Shown here: piece by piece, positions 17,568-26,268 of the stretch
How positions within the stretch are numbered: position 1 is the first letter of the stretch
Layout: each line of letters opens with the position of its first letter
From: Paenibacillus tyrphae
GTDB taxonomy: Bacteria; Bacillota; Bacilli; Paenibacillales; NBRC-103111
Reading direction: 5' to 3'
Assembly: GCF_027925525.1 (NCBI RefSeq)
Contig: NZ_BSDJ01000040.1
Span: 1-64,000 of the forward strand
Length of the DNA: 64,000 nt
Notes under the pieces: model-generated
Databases searched by the model: none
What the model saw: only the letters and a program-made list of their open reading frames with translations
What the model was told of the DNA's origin: nothing
Made by a program: the position numbers and the translations under genes

Positions 17568-18956
17568 ATGAATAAAAAGACTAATCGAAGTTTTCGCATT
17601 GTTGTAAGCGCTCTTCTGGGTTTATCCATGCTCTCGGCCTTGATCTATTCCGTCCCGGCGCCGTCACTTGCCGCAGGGCCGCTCCCGGCCGATACGAACC
17701 TGGTGAAAAACGGAGGCTTCGAGCAGGGCAAGGCCGACTGGGAGGATTGGGGAGCGTCGACCGTAGTAACCACTGACGTTCAAAGCGGAACCAAGGCACT
17801 GAAGCTTGGTCCCACCGAAGGCGGCATGGGGCAAAAGATTGACGGGATAGGCGAAAATACGATCGTCACGCTAAGCGGCGCAGGCAAAGCCGGCACGCCG
17901 GGCGAAAAAGCCTGGATCGGAGCGGACTGCCTCGATGCCTCCGACAAGAAGCTGGCAGGCGGCAAATTTGTGCTTGGCTTCGAATCTACGGCTTACGAAC
18001 AGAAGTCACTCTCGTTCCGGACGGTTCCGGGCACCCGGAAAGTACAGGTTTACGTATACAAAAATCCGGACAATGGCAAATTCGCCTATGTCGATGACGT
18101 CGCTCTCAAGATCGGCGGCAGCTTGCCGGATGAAGATCCGCCGGTCAAGTCGGTAGGTCCGCTCCCGCCGCCGCATCCCCCGGGCGTGTTCTTTGACGAT
18201 TTCAAGAACGGCATCGACCCTGAAAAATGGCTGATCGCGAAGCAGCAGTGGGGCGGTCAAGACGTGAACGGCGGCGTGCTTCCGGCCAATGTGGCCGTCA
18301 CCCGGGACGGCATCGTGGAACTAACCGGCAACGGCGATCTTTACAGCGGACCGGTCCGGGGAATTAACCGTGACGGCTCGACTCGGGCGGACGGCAAACG
18401 AACCGGGGCGTCCATCGTGACGAAATATGCCTATGCGTCGGGAAGCTATGAAGTGAGGGCCCAAATAGTGCCGAAGCTCGGTGCAGTGTCGGCCTTCTGG
18501 ACTTTTTTCAACAACGGCGAGGTTAATCATGAGATCGACTTCGAAGCGCCCGGTGACAAGAGCCTCCGCAAGATCATGACAACGACCTGGGTCGTCGAAG
18601 CGCGGAATACTTCGCAGGTAACGGACTTTCCAGAGCAGATCGACGGCAATTGGCACGTGTACCGGTTCGATTGGCACACCGATCCGAAGAGAGTCGATTT
18701 TTACGTCGACAATAAGCTGATTCATACGAGCTATACGAACGTGCCCCGGGCAGCCTCGAAATTTTGGCTTGGCGTCTGGTTTCCTAAGGAATGGGCAGGG
18801 GTGCCTAACTTTGCTACCGATAAGATGTACATCGATTGGGTGAAAATTACGCCGTTTCTGGAGAAGGGGGATGTCCGGGCAGGGAACGGGGAAACCGGCG
18901 AAATCGGTCCGGGCACCGGCTGGGCCGGCTTGAACGAATATCCCGCTCCGCGGTAA
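17568..18956 (+). CDS. Secreted glycoside hydrolase family 16 enzyme with N-terminal carbohydrate-binding-like domain
   Basis: A 462-residue secreted protein. The signal peptide is about 1-35 (ends SLAAG). A jelly-roll domain at about 45-190 begins NLVKNGGFEQGKADWEDWG and resembles CBM4/9-type modules. After a proline-rich linker comes the GH16 catalytic domain with E-I-D-F-E: nucleophile Glu322, Asp324, acid/base Glu326. GH16 members cleave beta-1,3/1,4-glucans, agar, carrageenan or similar; the exact substrate cannot be read. ATG 17568 follows GGAGGA by 7 bases. Convergent with the GH15 gene, separated by a bidirectional terminator. Confidence 0.88.
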   Translation: MNKKTNRSFRIVVSALLGLSMLSALIYSVPAPSLAAGPLPADTNLVKNGGFEQGKADWEDWGASTVVTTDVQSGTKALKLGPTEGGMGQKIDGIGENTIVTLSGAGKAGTPGEKAWIGADCLDASDKKLAGGKFVLGFESTAYEQKSLSFRTVPGTRKVQVYVYKNPDNGKFAYVDDVALKIGGSLPDEDPPVKSVGPLPPPHPPGVFFDDFKNGIDPEKWLIAKQQWGGQDVNGGVLPANVAVTRDGIVELTGNGDLYSGPVRGINRDGSTRADGKRTGASIVTKYAYASGSYEVRAQIVPKLGAVSAFWTFFNNGEVNHEIDFEAPGDKSLRKIMTTTWVVEARNTSQVTDFPEQIDGNWHVYRFDWHTDPKRVDFYVDNKLIHTSYTNVPRAASKFWLGVWFPKEWAGVPNFATDKMYIDWVKITPFLEKGDVRAGNGETGEIGPGTGWAGLNEYPAPR

Positions 18957-18997
18957 CGCCGGTTGTACTTACAGGGAAACGTCCCGGAACACAAATC

Positions 18998-19035
18998 AAG
19001 CCCTTGGCCGCTCCCGCTGGGAGAACCAAGGGCTT
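18998..19035. terminator. Bidirectional terminator between GH16 and GH15 genes
   Basis: Arms AAGCCCTTGG (18998-19007) and CCAAGGGCTT (19026-19035), followed on the plus strand by a GTACGTTTT tail. Confidence 0.7.
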
Positions 19036-19042
19036 GTACGTT

Positions 19043-21010
19043 TTAATCCAACTGTCCATGCTCCGCCAGCAGGGTGACGGCTAAAATAAACATCGCGTGC
19101 GACCAAGTTAGCGGCACGACCCAAGCGGTTTCTCCCGTTTGTTTGTCGACCTGTTCGGGCAGAAGCCCTGCCGCCGTGCGGTGATCTATCGCCCATTGCA
19201 GGAGCGACTTGGCTTCGGCGTATTGTCCGCGATGAATCCGGTAATGGCACAGCCACAACGTCGTTAAAATCCACGGATTGCCGCCGATGTAATGGTCGTT
19301 CTCGTACCGCTTGATGCCGCCGACTGCGGGAGACGTCAAGTATTGCTCGATCGTATCCGCTGTGCGGATCATTCGTGGATCGTCGGCAGGGAAGACGCCG
19401 AACGGAACGGAAATGCCGATCAGGCTAATATCGACGATCGGGTCGTGCTCCAGGAAGTAGGTCGTATATCCTTTCGCATTGACACTCACGGAGGTGCCGA
19501 GCCCGTGCTGCTGGGCCTCGCGATAGGCCGCCTCCGGCACTGCCAGCTTTAACGCGCGGTAGAAAGCCCCATTCTCCTCGTTCCAGCACAGCTCGCCGAT
19601 CGACTGGCGGATGCGCTCTGCTTCGAGGCTCCATTCGCTTGCCAGCTCCGGCTTGCCGAGCTGTTCGGCAAAAGAGGCTGCCGCGGTCAAGCCGCCAAAA
19701 ACCGCGCCCGCCGAATACGTGTGCTCGGCGAATCGCTCTTCCCATAGGTCCATGCTGCAGGCGGGCAATCCGGTTTCGGCATCCATGTAGCCGGTAAGGA
19801 AGCGGGCGCCCCGTTCGACGGCCGGCCATACGTTTTGCAGGAAAGCTTCATCTTGCACCTGCAGATAATGCTGCCACATGCCCCAAATAATCGAGGCGCC
19901 TTCGTCGATCTGTAATCCCCAGGACGGAGCCAGCCGGCCGTCGTGGTAATGCCGCTGCTGCCAGGAGCCGTCCGGGTCCTGAGCTGTGAGGGTCCACTCG
20001 TAAAACTTGGCGGACAACTCCGTCAGGCCGACGCGGTCCAGCGCCGTCGTAATAAACGCGGCGTCGCGACCCCAGCAGTAAGAGTAGCCCCCGCAGCGGG
20101 AAAACTGCTCGTCGAATTCGGGAGCGGCCACGACGCTGCCGGACTTCTCGTCGCTCATCAGCTTCATCGCCAGCAGCGAACGCTCATACAGCTCGCGAAT
20201 CTCGCTTCGCGATCCGGGGGCTGGTACGGCATCGTTCAGGAACCGGTGCCAGTAGCTCTCTGTGAAGTCGTACCAGTACGTATGCGGCTGACTCTTCGCT
20301 TTGGCCAGCGATTGCTGGGAGGCTTCGCGCGTCTGGCCCGCGGCAATGTATACGGGCACCTCGACAGCCGCGCCCGGCTCCAGCTTTTCAATGTGCCAGC
20401 ACAGCGCGCCGTCCGGCTTCATGTCAATGCCGTTCCCGTTTAAACGGCCGGTCTGCGCTTGTTCCCACACAGCGGCTCCGGCTTGGTATCCTGTGCAAAC
20501 GTTTGAACTGGAGACCGAAAAAATATACTCGTGCCGCAGGTGCATGAGCGAATCGTGCACTTCGTCGAACTGGGTCGTATGATAAAAAGGTGTTTCCATC
20601 GAGCGGAACGACGAGTAATACATAAAGCGGAACGATACCGGCGCCTCGCCGCGGTTCGTGAACGTATACTGGCGGACGACGAAATCTTCGCCCGGAACGG
20701 CGTAATCGACCGTCTCCGCGGACAGCGGGAAGCGTTCGGACACGGCCGTCGTCTTAAACATGTTCGTCCGGGGCACGTAGGAGGAATCATGCCGCCAGCC
20801 GTCTTCCTCGCCGTCGAACCAAGTCGTCACTGGTGTGGTCCCCTCGATGTACAGGCCGCTGCGGATTTCGTCCACATGCTGCGGGTAATCGATATGCGGC
20901 CACCACAGGCGGTACATCCGGCCGGTGCGGCCCAGAGAGGCGAGAAATCGGGAATTTCCGACGATCGCGTCGATCAAGTAAGGCTTTTTCGTTGTGTACA
21001 TGTGCTGCAT
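19043..21010 (-). CDS. Cytoplasmic GH15 glucoamylase-like enzyme
   Basis: A 655-residue protein without a signal peptide. The N-terminal 270 residues form the beta-sandwich seen in prokaryotic glucoamylases; the rest is an alpha/alpha barrel. The proposed catalytic acid lies in LQIDEGA and the base in LLPEQVD, both GH15 signatures; GYSYCWGRDAAFITTAL is also typical. It probably releases glucose from imported linear dextrins. ATG 21010 is only 2 bases after AGGAG, so ATG 21001 (MYTTKK) at 11 bases is an alternative. It follows the LacI-type regulator by 5 bases, so the two form one operon. An operator copy lies inside it at 20492-20508. Confidence 0.87.
   Translation of the reverse strand: MQHMYTTKKPYLIDAIVGNSRFLASLGRTGRMYRLWWPHIDYPQHVDEIRSGLYIEGTTPVTTWFDGEEDGWRHDSSYVPRTNMFKTTAVSERFPLSAETVDYAVPGEDFVVRQYTFTNRGEAPVSFRFMYYSSFRSMETPFYHTTQFDEVHDSLMHLRHEYIFSVSSSNVCTGYQAGAAVWEQAQTGRLNGNGIDMKPDGALCWHIEKLEPGAAVEVPVYIAAGQTREASQQSLAKAKSQPHTYWYDFTESYWHRFLNDAVPAPGSRSEIRELYERSLLAMKLMSDEKSGSVVAAPEFDEQFSRCGGYSYCWGRDAAFITTALDRVGLTELSAKFYEWTLTAQDPDGSWQQRHYHDGRLAPSWGLQIDEGASIIWGMWQHYLQVQDEAFLQNVWPAVERGARFLTGYMDAETGLPACSMDLWEERFAEHTYSAGAVFGGLTAAASFAEQLGKPELASEWSLEAERIRQSIGELCWNEENGAFYRALKLAVPEAAYREAQQHGLGTSVSVNAKGYTTYFLEHDPIVDISLIGISVPFGVFPADDPRMIRTADTIEQYLTSPAVGGIKRYENDHYIGGNPWILTTLWLCHYRIHRGQYAEAKSLLQWAIDHRTAAGLLPEQVDKQTGETAWVVPLTWSHAMFILAVTLLAEHGQLD
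20492..20508. promoter_or_regulatory. LacI-type operator copy inside the GH15 gene
   Basis: TGTGCAAACGTTTGAAC, identical over 17 bases to the site at 22185-22201 in front of the lacI-type gene. The core TTCAAACGTTTGCA is the near-palindrome expected for LacI-family binding. Confidence 0.6.
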
Positions 21011-21015
21011 CTCTC

Positions 21016-22041
21016 CTAGTTTTTGACTTGAATGAGGGACGATTCCCGCACGATCAGGCGGTGGGGAATGATCACGCGCTTTTGGGGCATGGCTTCGCCC
21101 TTTACGGCCCGGATGAGCGTTTGTGAAGCGGTGTAGCCGATCTGGTATATCCCGATATCCATGGAGCTGATCGGCGGCGTCGACAGCTCGGATAACGAGA
21201 TGTTGTTGAAGCCGACGAGGCTGAGATCATCCGGTACCTTGTAGCCAAGCTCTGTCAGCCCGCGCAGCACACCGAAAGCGACGACGTCGTCAATCGTCAC
21301 AAGCGCCGTCGGCCGTTCGGGGAGACACATAAAAAACGACATCGCACGATAGCCGCTTTCCTGCAAAAAGTCTCCTTCGACGATCCATTCGGGGCGAGCT
21401 TCGATTCCGGCGTCCTTGAGCGCTTGCAAATATCCTTTCATCCGGTCGCCCGAAACGATCAGATTCGGCGGGCCGCTCACAAATCCGATGCGCTTGTGCC
21501 CTTGGGCGATCAAGTGGCGGGTAGCATCGTAAGCCGCCTGTATGTTGTCGTTGTCCACCGACAAAATATCGGGGAACTCGTCGCTTCGTCCGATCAGGAC
21601 AAAAGGGAAGCCGTGCTCAAGCATGAACGAAATGAGCGGATCGCTTTGACGCGAATACAGCAAAATCACGCCGTCGACCCGCCGGCCCTTGACAAGCCGG
21701 GTAACGGCTTCAAGCTCTTCCCGCTCTGTTGTCCCCGTCGTCATCATGAGATCGTACCCCGTACGTGCCGCTTGGGTAACGATGCCGCGGATCACCTCGG
21801 AGAAGAACAGATTCAGGAACAGCTCCTCCGCCGGTCTGGGCAAGATTAAACCGATGGTATTTGTCGTTTTGGAGACGAGGCTCTTTGCCATAATGTTGGG
21901 GTGATAGCCAAGTTCCTTCAGCACTTCCCTCACCTTGGCCGCGGTCGCCGGACTGATCCGGGGATGATTGGAAAGAACGCGCGATACGGTGGAAGGGGAA
22001 ACGCCGGCTTTTTTGGCGACGTCGACGATTGTGATTGCCAT
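21016..22041 (-). CDS. LacI-family transcriptional regulator (maltodextrin/cyclodextrin type)
   Basis: A 341-residue protein. The LacI helix-turn-helix and hinge are at the N terminus (ITIVDVAKKAGVSPSTVSRVLSNHPRIS...LKELGYHPN), followed by a periplasmic-binding-protein-like sensor domain (TIGLILPRP..., GHKRIGFVSGP, ALVTIDDVVAFGVLRGLTELG). ATG 22041 is chosen because GGAGG is 10 bases upstream; the longer frame lacks a ribosome site and has no homology. Operator-like TGCAAACG sites at its own upstream region, over the binding-protein promoter and inside GH15 suggest that it represses the dextrin genes and itself until a maltodextrin or cyclodextrin inducer binds. Confidence 0.93.
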   Translation of the reverse strand: MAITIVDVAKKAGVSPSTVSRVLSNHPRISPATAAKVREVLKELGYHPNIMAKSLVSKTTNTIGLILPRPAEELFLNLFFSEVIRGIVTQAARTGYDLMMTTGTTEREELEAVTRLVKGRRVDGVILLYSRQSDPLISFMLEHGFPFVLIGRSDEFPDILSVDNDNIQAAYDATRHLIAQGHKRIGFVSGPPNLIVSGDRMKGYLQALKDAGIEARPEWIVEGDFLQESGYRAMSFFMCLPERPTALVTIDDVVAFGVLRGLTELGYKVPDDLSLVGFNNISLSELSTPPISSMDIGIYQIGYTASQTLIRAVKGEAMPQKRVIIPHRLIVRESSLIQVKN

Positions 22042-22184
22042 GGATGCATAACCTCCGGATGTTCTGTTGGTAGGAGAGTCGCTTTCTTGCGGAATATATG
22101 GCAGCAGGATGCTGTCTTGCAGGAATGAAGCTGCGTATGTTCCCCATGGTAACATATCCGAGACGCCAAATGTAGAATGCGACT

Positions 22185-22201
22185 TGTGCAAACGTTTGAA
22201 C
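22185..22201. promoter_or_regulatory. LacI-type operator upstream of the regulator gene
   Basis: TGTGCAAACGTTTGAAC, about 145 bases before the lacI-type start codon; probable autoregulatory site. Confidence 0.65.
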
Positions 22202-22402
22202 GCGAACCAGTGCACAAATGCATGCCATTTTAGGTTTAATGTTAGCTCAAAAGCGGGGCTGTTGTAAATATGCGTTTTCAAAATGATCACAAAATGGTTT
22301 ATTTTCCCTAAAATACGGCTTTAGATGCTGGGAAGTTGAGAAAATGGAAGGATTAGGGGGATCGGAGTGAGAGATTTTGCCAAAATCGGCTTAAATGGGG
22401 TA

Positions 22403-22441
22403 TGCAAACGTTTTTACAATTTTTCGTGCACGAGGTATGAT
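22403..22441 (+). promoter_or_regulatory. Promoter of the MalEFG-type operon with overlapping operator
   Basis: TTTACA (22413-22418), 17 bases, TATGAT (22436-22441). The operator-like TGCAAACGTTTTTACA at 22403-22418 covers the -35 box, so repressor or CcpA binding would block RNA polymerase. Confidence 0.7.
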
Positions 22442-22518
22442 ATGTTGTGAATGAAGCGTTTCCAAGCTGGGATGTCGACGGAAGTTGAGTTGTTTTTAAC
22501 AGGTATTGCAGCTTGGTG

Positions 22519-22532
22519 TGCAAAGGTTTGCG
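22519..22532. promoter_or_regulatory. Second operator-like site before the binding-protein gene
   Basis: TGCAAAGGTTTGCG, a variant of the TGCAAACGTTTG motif with one central change, 69 bases before the start codon and downstream of the promoter. The rest of 22042-22600 holds no gene. Confidence 0.5.
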
Positions 22533-22600
22533 CGAATTGATTTTCGCAAGCGCGAAGGCAGGACGACTATTTTTAGATACTGAAAGGGGTACTCACAAAA

Positions 22601-23908
22601 ATGGAATTTAAGAGAAAGCTCTTGGCGCTGGTTGCCGTATCTTCCTTATCCGTCTCGATGGCAGCTTGCTCCGGCACGAACAAACCGGAAGCCGAGACTC
22701 CGGCCTCAAACAACAATGCGCAGTCGCCGGCGGCAGCGGGAGAAACGGGCGCATTGACGCCGGAAGCGGGCGCAAAGCTGGTGATCTGGGAGAGTAAAGA
22801 TGAACGCGTGTTCACTGATGAAATCGCGAAGCTGTTTACCGAAAAATACAACATTCCGGTTCAGATCGACGAAATCGCTCCGACGGACCAGGTTACCCGA
22901 CTGACTAACGACGGTCCGGCTGGCGTAGGAGCCGACGTGGTAGTGTTTCCACACGACCATTTGGGCCGGGCCGCATCGGCGCAATTAATTCTGCCGAACG
23001 ATTCGTTTGCCGAGGAAACGAAGAAAAACAATACGGACAACGCAATTCATGCCGTTACCTTCAACAACACGCTGTACGGTTTTCCGCGGGCCTCCGAAAC
23101 CTACGCGCTGTATTACAATAAGGAGCTGGTGAAGGAAGCTCCGAAATCGTTCGAGGACGTCGTCGCATTCAGCAAAACGTTCACAAACAAAGACAAAAAT
23201 AAATTCGGCATCATGTGGGAAACGGGCAATACTTATTTTAACTATCCGTTCATCGCTTCGACGGGCGGGTACCTGTTCGGCAAAAACGGCACGGATAAAA
23301 CCGATATCGGCCTGAACAACGAAGGCGCACTAGCAGGAATGAAAGTGTATGCCAGCTTGAGAGAAATTTTGCCCGTGAAATCCGGCGATATCAACCCGGA
23401 CATCAAGCGGGGACTGTTCACGGCAGGCGATGTGGCGATGGACATCAACGGTCCGTGGGAGCTGACCGGCTACAAGAAAGCGCTTGGCGACAAGCTCGGC
23501 ATCGCTCCGATTCCGACGATCGGAGGCAAGCCGGCGGTATCGTTCTCCGGGGTAAAAGCATGGTACGTCAACTCGTTCTCGAAATATCCGAACGCGGCCA
23601 AGCTGTTCGCCCAATTCGCTTCCAGCAAAGAAGCCCAGCTTCTGCTGCACAAGAAGGTCGGAGCCATCCCCACGAACAAAGAGGCGCAAGAGGACCCGCA
23701 AATCAAGAACGATCCAATCATCTCCGGCTTTGTCGCGCAGTTCAAAAACTCGCAGCCGATGCCGTCGATCCCGGAAATGGACAGCGTCTGGAATCCGCTT
23801 GACTCTGCGCTGACGGAAGTATGGAACAACGGCAAAGATCCGAAAGAGGCGCTCAATACGGCGGCTACCCGTCTGAAAGAGCTCATCAACAGCGGTAAAA
23901 AGCAATAA
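22601..23908 (+). CDS. Maltodextrin/cyclodextrin ABC transporter substrate-binding lipoprotein
   Basis: A 435-residue lipoprotein: basic start, hydrophobic core and lipobox SMAAC with lipidated Cys about residue 23, then a low-complexity linker. The mature part follows MalE-type proteins (KLVIWESKDERVFTDEIAKLFTEKY, then GPWELTGYK near the middle and NPLDSALTEVWN near the end). It should deliver alpha-glucans or cyclodextrins to the two permeases that follow. It has a promoter with overlapping operator at 22403-22441. No ATPase gene is present, so a shared MsmX-type ATPase elsewhere is expected. Confidence 0.9.
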   Translation: MEFKRKLLALVAVSSLSVSMAACSGTNKPEAETPASNNNAQSPAAAGETGALTPEAGAKLVIWESKDERVFTDEIAKLFTEKYNIPVQIDEIAPTDQVTRLTNDGPAGVGADVVVFPHDHLGRAASAQLILPNDSFAEETKKNNTDNAIHAVTFNNTLYGFPRASETYALYYNKELVKEAPKSFEDVVAFSKTFTNKDKNKFGIMWETGNTYFNYPFIASTGGYLFGKNGTDKTDIGLNNEGALAGMKVYASLREILPVKSGDINPDIKRGLFTAGDVAMDINGPWELTGYKKALGDKLGIAPIPTIGGKPAVSFSGVKAWYVNSFSKYPNAAKLFAQFASSKEAQLLLHKKVGAIPTNKEAQEDPQIKNDPIISGFVAQFKNSQPMPSIPEMDSVWNPLDSALTEVWNNGKDPKEALNTAATRLKELINSGKKQ

Positions 23909-23998
23909 CGGACCGGGAGGCTGAGCCAGGGTTCACCCGTCGCGGAATACGGCGGGTGATTCCACATTTTTTTTCGGGGAGAGGAGCATCGTCGTACT

Positions 23999-25312
23999 AT
24001 GTCTCAACATCGGATCACCGCAGCGGTGCTGTCATGCATCGGATTAGGCTTAGGACAATGGTATAACCGGCAATGGCTTAAAGGGCTGGTGCTGTTGCTC
24101 ATCGAGGTGGCGACGCTGAAGTATTTCGTCCAAAATTTAGGCCAGGCGCTGTGGGGCATTGCAACGCTTGGCGAACAGGCGATGCATCTGGAGAAGGTGA
24201 ACGGCATTGCCAAAATGGTTCCCGGCGACCACTCCATCTTTTTGTTGATTCAGGGCGTCATTACTTTGCTGGTGCTTGGCTTGTTCATTTTGCTGTACGT
24301 GCTTGCCGTCAAGGATGCGTATCTCGTCGGAAAGCTGCGGGAGGCAGGGGGAAGGCCGAATAATTTCATCCAGTCGCTTGCCTATATCCGGGACAGAAAA
24401 TTTGCGGAAGCGTTTCTGATGCTGCCTGCGGCCGGTATTTTGTTTTTTACCATTATGCCGATCATCTTTATGATTCTGCTGTCCTTCACGAACTATTCTT
24501 CTCCGAACCATATGCCCCCGGCCAAATTGGTCGACTGGGTAGGGTTTCAGACGTTTAAGGACCTTGTCGGACTCAAGACTTGGAGCCATACGTTCTTCGG
24601 CGTCCTGCGCTGGACGATCATTTGGGCGGTATTGTCGACTATCACGACCTTTTTTGGCGGGTTTCTGGTGGCCCTGATCATTCAGCAAAAGGATATCCGC
24701 TTCAAAGGGTTTTGGCGGACGATCATGATCATCCCTTATGCCATTCCGCAGCTTATTTCTCTGCTGGTGATGCGAAATCTGTTCAACGGCCAGTTCGGAC
24801 CGATCAATCAATATTTATCGTATTTCGGACTGGAGAAGCTGCCGTGGCTGACGGACCCCCTGTGGGCCAAAGTGACGGTTATCGTCGTGAACATGTGGGT
24901 CGGCGTGCCCGTTTCCATGCTGCTGATCATGGGCGTGCTGACGACGATTCCGCGCGATATGTATGAGGCGGCGGAAGTGGATGGGGCGACCGCGTTTCAG
25001 AAGTTCCGCATCATTACGCTGCCGATGGTCATGTTCACGACGGCTCCGATCTTGATTACGCAGTTTGCGGGAAATATTAACAACTTCAATGCGATCTTCC
25101 TGCTGACGGACGGAAATCCGGTCGAAGGGGAGTATCAATACGCAGGTGCAACCGATCTGCTTGTTACCTGGTTATATAAGCTGACGCTGAACCAAAGCCA
25201 GTTCAACATGGCCTCGGCGGTCGGTATTATCATTTTCCTGATCATTGCTTCGTTCTCGATCTACAATTACCGCAGGACCCGTTCGTTCCGGGAGGAGGAT
25301 ATGATCCAATGA
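23999..25312 (+). CDS. malF: MalF-type sugar ABC permease
   Basis: A 437-residue permease with the N-terminal extra membrane segments seen in Gram-positive MalF (GLGQWYNRQWLKGLVLLLIEV). The core has about six segments and the ATPase-docking EAA loop (EAAEVDGATAFQKFRIITLP). It forms a heterodimer with the overlapping MalG. It begins 90 bases after the binding-protein gene and ends overlapping malG by 4 bases. The symbol reflects the family; the substrate is probably maltodextrin or cyclodextrin, given the enzymes around it. Confidence 0.9.
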   Translation: MSQHRITAAVLSCIGLGLGQWYNRQWLKGLVLLLIEVATLKYFVQNLGQALWGIATLGEQAMHLEKVNGIAKMVPGDHSIFLLIQGVITLLVLGLFILLYVLAVKDAYLVGKLREAGGRPNNFIQSLAYIRDRKFAEAFLMLPAAGILFFTIMPIIFMILLSFTNYSSPNHMPPAKLVDWVGFQTFKDLVGLKTWSHTFFGVLRWTIIWAVLSTITTFFGGFLVALIIQQKDIRFKGFWRTIMIIPYAIPQLISLLVMRNLFNGQFGPINQYLSYFGLEKLPWLTDPLWAKVTVIVVNMWVGVPVSMLLIMGVLTTIPRDMYEAAEVDGATAFQKFRIITLPMVMFTTAPILITQFAGNINNFNAIFLLTDGNPVEGEYQYAGATDLLVTWLYKLTLNQSQFNMASAVGIIIFLIIASFSIYNYRRTRSFREEDMIQ

Positions 25313-26154
25313 TAGGGAGAAAATTAAGCAATGCGATTCGGCTGACGTTCAGCTATCTGTTTCTGATCGTGGCGTGCATATGCTGCTTATATCCGGCGCT
25401 GTGGGTCATTCTGGCCTCCTTCCGGCCGGGTCGTTCCTTGTACAGCAAAACTTTACTTCCCGAGCAATTCGTGTTCGAGCATTATACGGAGCTGTTCACG
25501 TCCAAAAGCTTCCTGTTCGGTACCTGGTATTGGAATACGCTCAAAATCGCCACTCTATCGATGGTTTTCGGGACGTTAATGGTGCTGCTGTGCGGCTACG
25601 CGCTGTCCCGGTTCCGGTTCAAAGGACGCAAAACCGCGCTGTCCACCTTATTGATTCTCGGGATGTTTCCCGGCTTCATGAGCTTGATCGCCATTTACAT
25701 CTTGCTGAAGGAATTGAACCTGCTGGATACGCATCTGGCGATGATCATCGTCTATTCCTTCGGCGCTCCGCTGCTTGGAAGCTTTATTGCCAAAGGTTTT
25801 TTCGATACGATCCCGCGCAGTCTGGATGAAGCGGCAAGAATCGACGGGGCGAACAACATTACGATCTTCGTCAAAATCATGCTTCCGCTCTCCAAGCCAA
25901 TGCTCGCCTATGCTGCGCTGACGCAGTTTGTCGGCCCTTGGATCGATTTTATTTTCGCGCGGATGGTGCTGCGCACAAGAGACAAATGGACGCTGGCCGT
26001 CGGCCTGTACGACCAGATCAGCAGCAACCAGAACAGCAATTTTACGCTATTTGCGGCGGCGGCCGTGCTGATTGCGGTTCCGATCTCGCTCCTGTTCATT
26101 TATTTACAGCGTTTCCTGGTGGAAGGGCTGACGGCGGGGGCAAGCAAAGGTTAA
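25309..26154 (+). CDS. malG: MalG-type sugar ABC permease
   Basis: A 281-residue permease with six hydrophobic segments and the EAA loop (LDEAARIDGANNITIFVKIMLPLSKP). It is translationally coupled to malF through ATGA. The C-terminal LQRFLVEGLTAGASKG matches MalG proteins, where the tail contacts the ATPase. It is last in the importer operon, before a strong terminator. Confidence 0.92.
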   Translation: MIGRKLSNAIRLTFSYLFLIVACICCLYPALWVILASFRPGRSLYSKTLLPEQFVFEHYTELFTSKSFLFGTWYWNTLKIATLSMVFGTLMVLLCGYALSRFRFKGRKTALSTLLILGMFPGFMSLIAIYILLKELNLLDTHLAMIIVYSFGAPLLGSFIAKGFFDTIPRSLDEAARIDGANNITIFVKIMLPLSKPMLAYAALTQFVGPWIDFIFARMVLRTRDKWTLAVGLYDQISSNQNSNFTLFAAAAVLIAVPISLLFIYLQRFLVEGLTAGASKG

Positions 26155-26195
26155 GACCAGCGCTTGAAGACCAATCGAAACGGCAAAAAGGAAAG

Positions 26196-26236
26196 GGGAC
26201 AAGTCCCGCATAACCTGCGGAGCTTGTCCCTTTTTT
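26196..26236 (+). terminator. Terminator of the MalEFG-type operon
   Basis: Arms GGGACAAG and CTTGTCCC with inner CCGC/GCGG pairing and six T. Confidence 0.9.
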
Positions 26237-26268
26237 CGTGCGGACATTAGCTTGGGGAGGGGCGCTCT

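Noticed and set aside
17601..17614. TGTAAGCGCTCTTC inside the GH16 signal region as a CcpA cre site
   Set aside because: Matches only the left half of the consensus; too weak to list.
22042..22290. Longer N terminus for the LacI-family protein
   Set aside because: Places 83 non-homologous residues before the HTH; the GGAGG-preceded ATG 22041 fits the family.
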